Positions 7,857 through 9,456 of a stretch of 9,456 nucleotides of DNA are shown here, piece after piece. This DNA is from Klebsiella pneumoniae (GTDB lineage Bacteria; Pseudomonadota; Gammaproteobacteria; Pseudomonadales; Azotimanducaceae). Numbering within the stretch: position 1 is the first letter of the stretch; every line of letters starts with the position of its first letter. The stretch is from assembly GCA_945878745.1 (NCBI GenBank), contig CAMDVY010000085.1:1-9456 (forward strand), written 5' to 3'. The translations under genes and the position numbers were made by a program. The notes beneath the pieces are model-generated. The model made no database searches. It saw only the letters and a list, made by a program, of their open reading frames with translations, and was not told where the DNA came from.

Positions 7857-7905
7857 TGGCTTGACCGACCAATTGACGAGAACCACAAGAACACAATCAT
7901 CATCA

Positions 7906-7919
7906 GGTACCGAAGTACC
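7906..7919 (-). other. UUCG-tetraloop hairpin just after the tRNA-Leu 3' end
   Basis: On the minus strand GGTAC, TTCG and GTACC form a five-pair stem closed as C(UUCG)G, an exceptionally stable RNA tetraloop. It starts four bases after the encoded CCA. No T-run follows (TGATGATGATTG), so it is not a standard terminator. A role in 3' processing or protection of the tRNA-queA transcript is inference. Confidence 0.5.
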
Positions 7920-7923
7920 GGAT

Positions 7924-8010
7924 TGGTAGCTGAGGCCGGAATCGAACCGGCACGGTGTCACCACCACCAGATTTTGAGTCTGGCGCGTCTACCAGTTTCG
8001 CCACTCAGCC
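7924..8010 (-). tRNA. tRNA-Leu (anticodon CAA)
   Basis: An 87-base class II tRNA gene with encoded CCA (7926-7924). Read on the minus strand, the acceptor arms are GGCTGAG and CTCAGCT, with a G1-U72 end pair also seen in some E. coli tRNA-Leu. The D arm contains GGTAGAC. The anticodon stem is CCAGA/TCTGG with loop CTCAAAA, giving anticodon CAA at 7976-7974, which reads UUG. A long variable arm typical of leucine tRNA follows (TGGTGGTGACACCGTG), then T arm GCCGG-TTCGATT-CCGGC. The discriminator base is A73, as required for leucyl-tRNA synthetase. It lies directly upstream of queA in the same direction, an arrangement I recall from Pseudomonas. Confidence 0.97.
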
Positions 8011-8039
8011 AAATCCACTTCTCTTCACTATCCCCTGGT

Positions 8040-8064
8040 GTGGGATTTGTCTCCTGCTCGAGAG
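8040..8064 (+). repeat. REP unit 1 of array B (heavily decayed)
   Basis: About 17 of 25 positions agree with the intact unit at 8128-8152: the head reads GTGGGA, the first arm is lost, and TCTCCTG plus TCG remain. The stem no longer pairs. I accept it because its place in the array and the following 17-base linker match array A. Confidence 0.45.
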
Positions 8065-8081
8065 CTTCGATGATTTCAGCC

Positions 8082-8106
8082 ATCGCGGTCAGGAGACCGC
8101 TCCTAC
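8082..8106 (-). repeat. REP unit 2 of array B
   Basis: On the plus strand ATC, arm GCGGTC, loop AGGA, arm GACCGC, then TCCTAC (complement of the GTAGGA head). The six-pair stem is perfect. It lies 71 bases upstream of the tRNA-Leu 5' end. Confidence 0.9.
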
Positions 8107-8127
8107 AATACTTCGAAGACCATCGCC

Positions 8128-8152
8128 GTAGGAGCGATCTCCTGATCGCGAT
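8128..8152 (+). repeat. REP unit 3 of array B
   Basis: Head GTAGGA, arm GCGATC, loop TCCT, arm GATCGC, tail GAT. Compared with unit 2, one G-C pair of the stem has become A-T with both sides changed, so pairing is intact. Confidence 0.9.
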
Positions 8153-8164
8153 TTCTTGAATCGC

Positions 8165-8189
8165 ATCGCGGTCAGGAGACCGCTCCTGC
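8165..8189 (-). repeat. REP unit 4 of array B
   Basis: On the plus strand ATC, arm GCGGTC, loop AGGA, arm GACCGC, then TCCTGC. The stem is perfect, but the conserved GTAG head has become GCAG. It ends 123 bases before the thiolase start. Confidence 0.88.
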
Positions 8190-8312
8190 AGAAACCAAAC
8201 CCACGCCCAAGGGGCGCGCATTCTGCCTCGGCAGTCAGAGCTGTCGCAAGTGTCCTTGGACCCGGATTCTTCCAGTAGAATGCGCTCATCAATCCCAGAC
8301 AGGAAAATCAAG

Positions 8313-9456
8313 GTGCAAGACGTCTACATCGTGTCCGCAGTTCGCAGCCCCATTGGCAAGCGTGGCAAAGGCCTCGCCGGCCTCAAACCCGCAGACCTGC
8401 TGGGGAAAGTACAGGTCGCTGCGCTCGAGCGCAGCGGGGTAGCACCGGAAAAGGTTGGCCAGATCATCGGCGGTTGTGTGTCCCAGATCGGCGAACAGTC
8501 CTTCAATATCGCCCGCATCGCCTGGCTTTCCATGGGTCTGCCCATGGAAGTTGCGGCGACCACCGTCGACTCCCAGTGCGGCTCCAGCCAGCAGGCGACT
8601 TCACTCGGTGCAGCCATGGTCGCGTCCGGTATGGAAGACATCGTCATGGCCTGTGGGGTCGAGATGATGACGCGAGTCCCCCTGGGATCGAACATGAAAG
8701 ACGGCGTGCCCATGGGTGAGTCCTACATGTCGCACTACCAGCCCACTTCCCAGTTCATGGGCGCGGCAATGATTGCCGAGGAATATCAGATCACCCGTGC
8801 GGATACGGACGCATTTGGACTCAAAAGCCAGACCAACGCCATCCGCGCGTGGGAAGAAAACCGCTTCGCCCGTGAAATCGTTGCCATCGAGTCGCCTGTA
8901 CTTGATGACAAAGGACAACCCACCGGCAAGACACAGTTGATCAGTCGTGACGAAGGACTGCGCGCCACCACACTGGAAGCGCTGGCGGGACTCGCGCCGG
9001 TGCCTGGCCAGACCATTCACACTGCAGGCTCAAGCTCACAGGTCTCCGATGGCGCAGCTGTTGTGATTCTGGCCAGCAAGAAGGCCGTGGACGAACTGGG
9101 ATTGAAGCCACGCGCACGCATCATTGCGTCCACGCTGGTTGGTGTTGACCCGGTCACCATGCTCAAAGGTCCGATCCCGGCGACTCGCAAGGTACTCGCG
9201 CAGACTGGTCTTTCCATTGATGACATCGACGTGTTCGAAGTGAACGAGGCGTTTGCATCCGTCGTGCTTGGCTGGCAGAAGGAACTGAACCCGGATCCTG
9301 CCAAGGTCAATCCAAACGGCGGCGCGATTGCTCTTGGACACCCAACGGGTTCCACCGGTGCACGACTCATTACCACCGCGCTGCATGAACTCGAGCGAAC
9401 CGGTGGTCGTTACGGACTCATCGCCATGTGCTGCGGTGGTGGTCTGGGCACCGGCA
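8313..9456 (+). CDS. Steroid-type (FadA5-like) acetyl-CoA C-acyltransferase / thiolase, 3' end outside window
   Basis: Thiolases cleave 3-ketoacyl-CoA with coenzyme A, releasing acetyl-CoA, or run in reverse to condense two acyl-CoAs. The frame is open from GTG 8313 to the right edge, giving 381 codons; about ten residues should be missing. GTG is chosen because AGGA lies eight bases upstream and the protein then opens (M)QDVYIVSAVRSPIGKRGKG, a standard thiolase start. Catalytic residues are in place: nucleophile Cys89 in DSQCGSSQQA (86-95), NEAF at 311-314, His343 in GGAIALGHPTGSTGARL (336-352), and Cys373 in MCCGGGLGTG. The Asp-x-Gln-Cys-Gly-Ser form, together with FGLKSQ (168-173), RDEGLR (212-217) and HTAGSSSQVSDGAA (236-249), resembles mycobacterial FadA5, the cholesterol side-chain thiolase, more than classical FadA or PhaA. 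Substrate is inferred, not shown. The gene is divergent from tRNA-Leu, and its downstream partners are not visible. Confidence 0.92.
   Translation, partial: MQDVYIVSAVRSPIGKRGKGLAGLKPADLLGKVQVAALERSGVAPEKVGQIIGGCVSQIGEQSFNIARIAWLSMGLPMEVAATTVDSQCGSSQQATSLGAAMVASGMEDIVMACGVEMMTRVPLGSNMKDGVPMGESYMSHYQPTSQFMGAAMIAEEYQITRADTDAFGLKSQTNAIRAWEENRFAREIVAIESPVLDDKGQPTGKTQLISRDEGLRATTLEALAGLAPVPGQTIHTAGSSSQVSDGAAVVILASKKAVDELGLKPRARIIASTLVGVDPVTMLKGPIPATRKVLAQTGLSIDDIDVFEVNEAFASVVLGWQKELNPDPAKVNPNGGAIALGHPTGSTGARLITTALHELERTGGRYGLIAMCCGGGLGTG

Larger units (their letters stand above)
8011..8312. other. Non-coding region between divergent tRNA-Leu and thiolase, with REP array
   Basis: These 302 bases separate two divergent gene starts and must hold both promoters. 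Four REP units occupy 8040-8189. Toward the tRNA, an imperfect -10 (GATAGT on the minus strand, 8032-8027) lacks a good -35. Toward the thiolase, TAGAAT at 8276-8281 resembles a -10, but the nearest -35-like TTGGAC (8256-8261) is only 14 bases upstream. The thiolase ribosome site AGGA is at 8301-8304. I see no gene here; peptide frames that cross the tRNA and the repeats are spurious. Confidence 0.65.

Noticed and set aside
8027..8053. GAGACA and GATAGT (minus strand) as a tRNA-Leu promoter
   Set aside because: Spacing is 15 bases and both hexamers are imperfect; position is plausible but the match is not convincing.
593..8189. The block between the two REP arrays as a mobile composite element
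   Set aside because: The genes inside are housekeeping and in a conserved gammaproteobacterial order, with no transposase or target duplication; the arrays look like independent insertions.
8223..8234. CTGCC-TC-GGCAG inverted repeat upstream of the thiolase as an operator
   Set aside because: Arms of only five bases, no known regulator site recognised, and easily expected by chance in this base composition.
8256..8281. TTGGAC and TAGAAT as a thiolase promoter
   Set aside because: The 14-base spacing is too short for a sigma-70 promoter and the -35 matches only three positions; kept as a note only.
7740..8311. Peptide frames on both strands across the tRNA-Leu gene and array B, including one with an EAGIEPA-like peptide
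   Set aside because: This peptide is the well-known false translation of the antisense of a tRNA-Leu gene; the frames also run through the REP units and have no ribosome site.

Overview
The window reads as an ordinary, GC-rich stretch of a gammaproteobacterial chromosome. The block trmJ / suhB / secF-secD-yajC-tgt-queA / tRNA-Leu is, from memory, a conserved order in Pseudomonas-like and related gammaproteobacteria. I cannot name the genus. A steroid-type thiolase and an M1 peptidase/ABC permease fusion tail at the edges would fit a free-living aerobe of the Xanthomonadales/Pseudomonadales kind, but that is inference.

Layout. Positions 2-466 (+) hold the last 154 codons of a large protein, most likely an ABC permease/M1 aminopeptidase fusion. 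Positions 467-856 are non-coding and carry a four-unit REP array. trmJ (-) and suhB (+) are divergent, and suhB ends exactly where the convergent secF ends. The long minus-strand cluster 8010-2539 reads, in transcription order, tRNA-Leu(CAA), queA, tgt, yajC, secD, secF. Its genes overlap or nearly touch (8, 14 and 4 bases of overlap, plus one 13-base gap), so one polycistronic transcript is likely. Positions 8011-8312 are a second non-coding stretch with another four-unit REP array. From 8313 (+) a thiolase gene runs off the right edge.

Function. Three products act on tRNA: TrmJ (2'-O-methylation of residue 32), and Tgt and QueA (two steps of queuosine synthesis at position 34). YajC, SecD and SecF form the accessory module of the Sec protein-export channel. 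SuhB is an inositol-monophosphatase-family protein that in E. coli also acts in rRNA antitermination. The thiolase belongs to acyl-CoA/steroid breakdown and looks unrelated to the rest.

I see no defence system, integrase, transposase, CRISPR array or toxin pair, and no convincing undescribed system. The most interesting signal is the pair of REP arrays. Both have the same +,-,+,- order of units and a related 17-base first linker, and their hairpin stems show compensatory changes. One array sits between convergent 3' ends, while the other sits between divergent gene starts.
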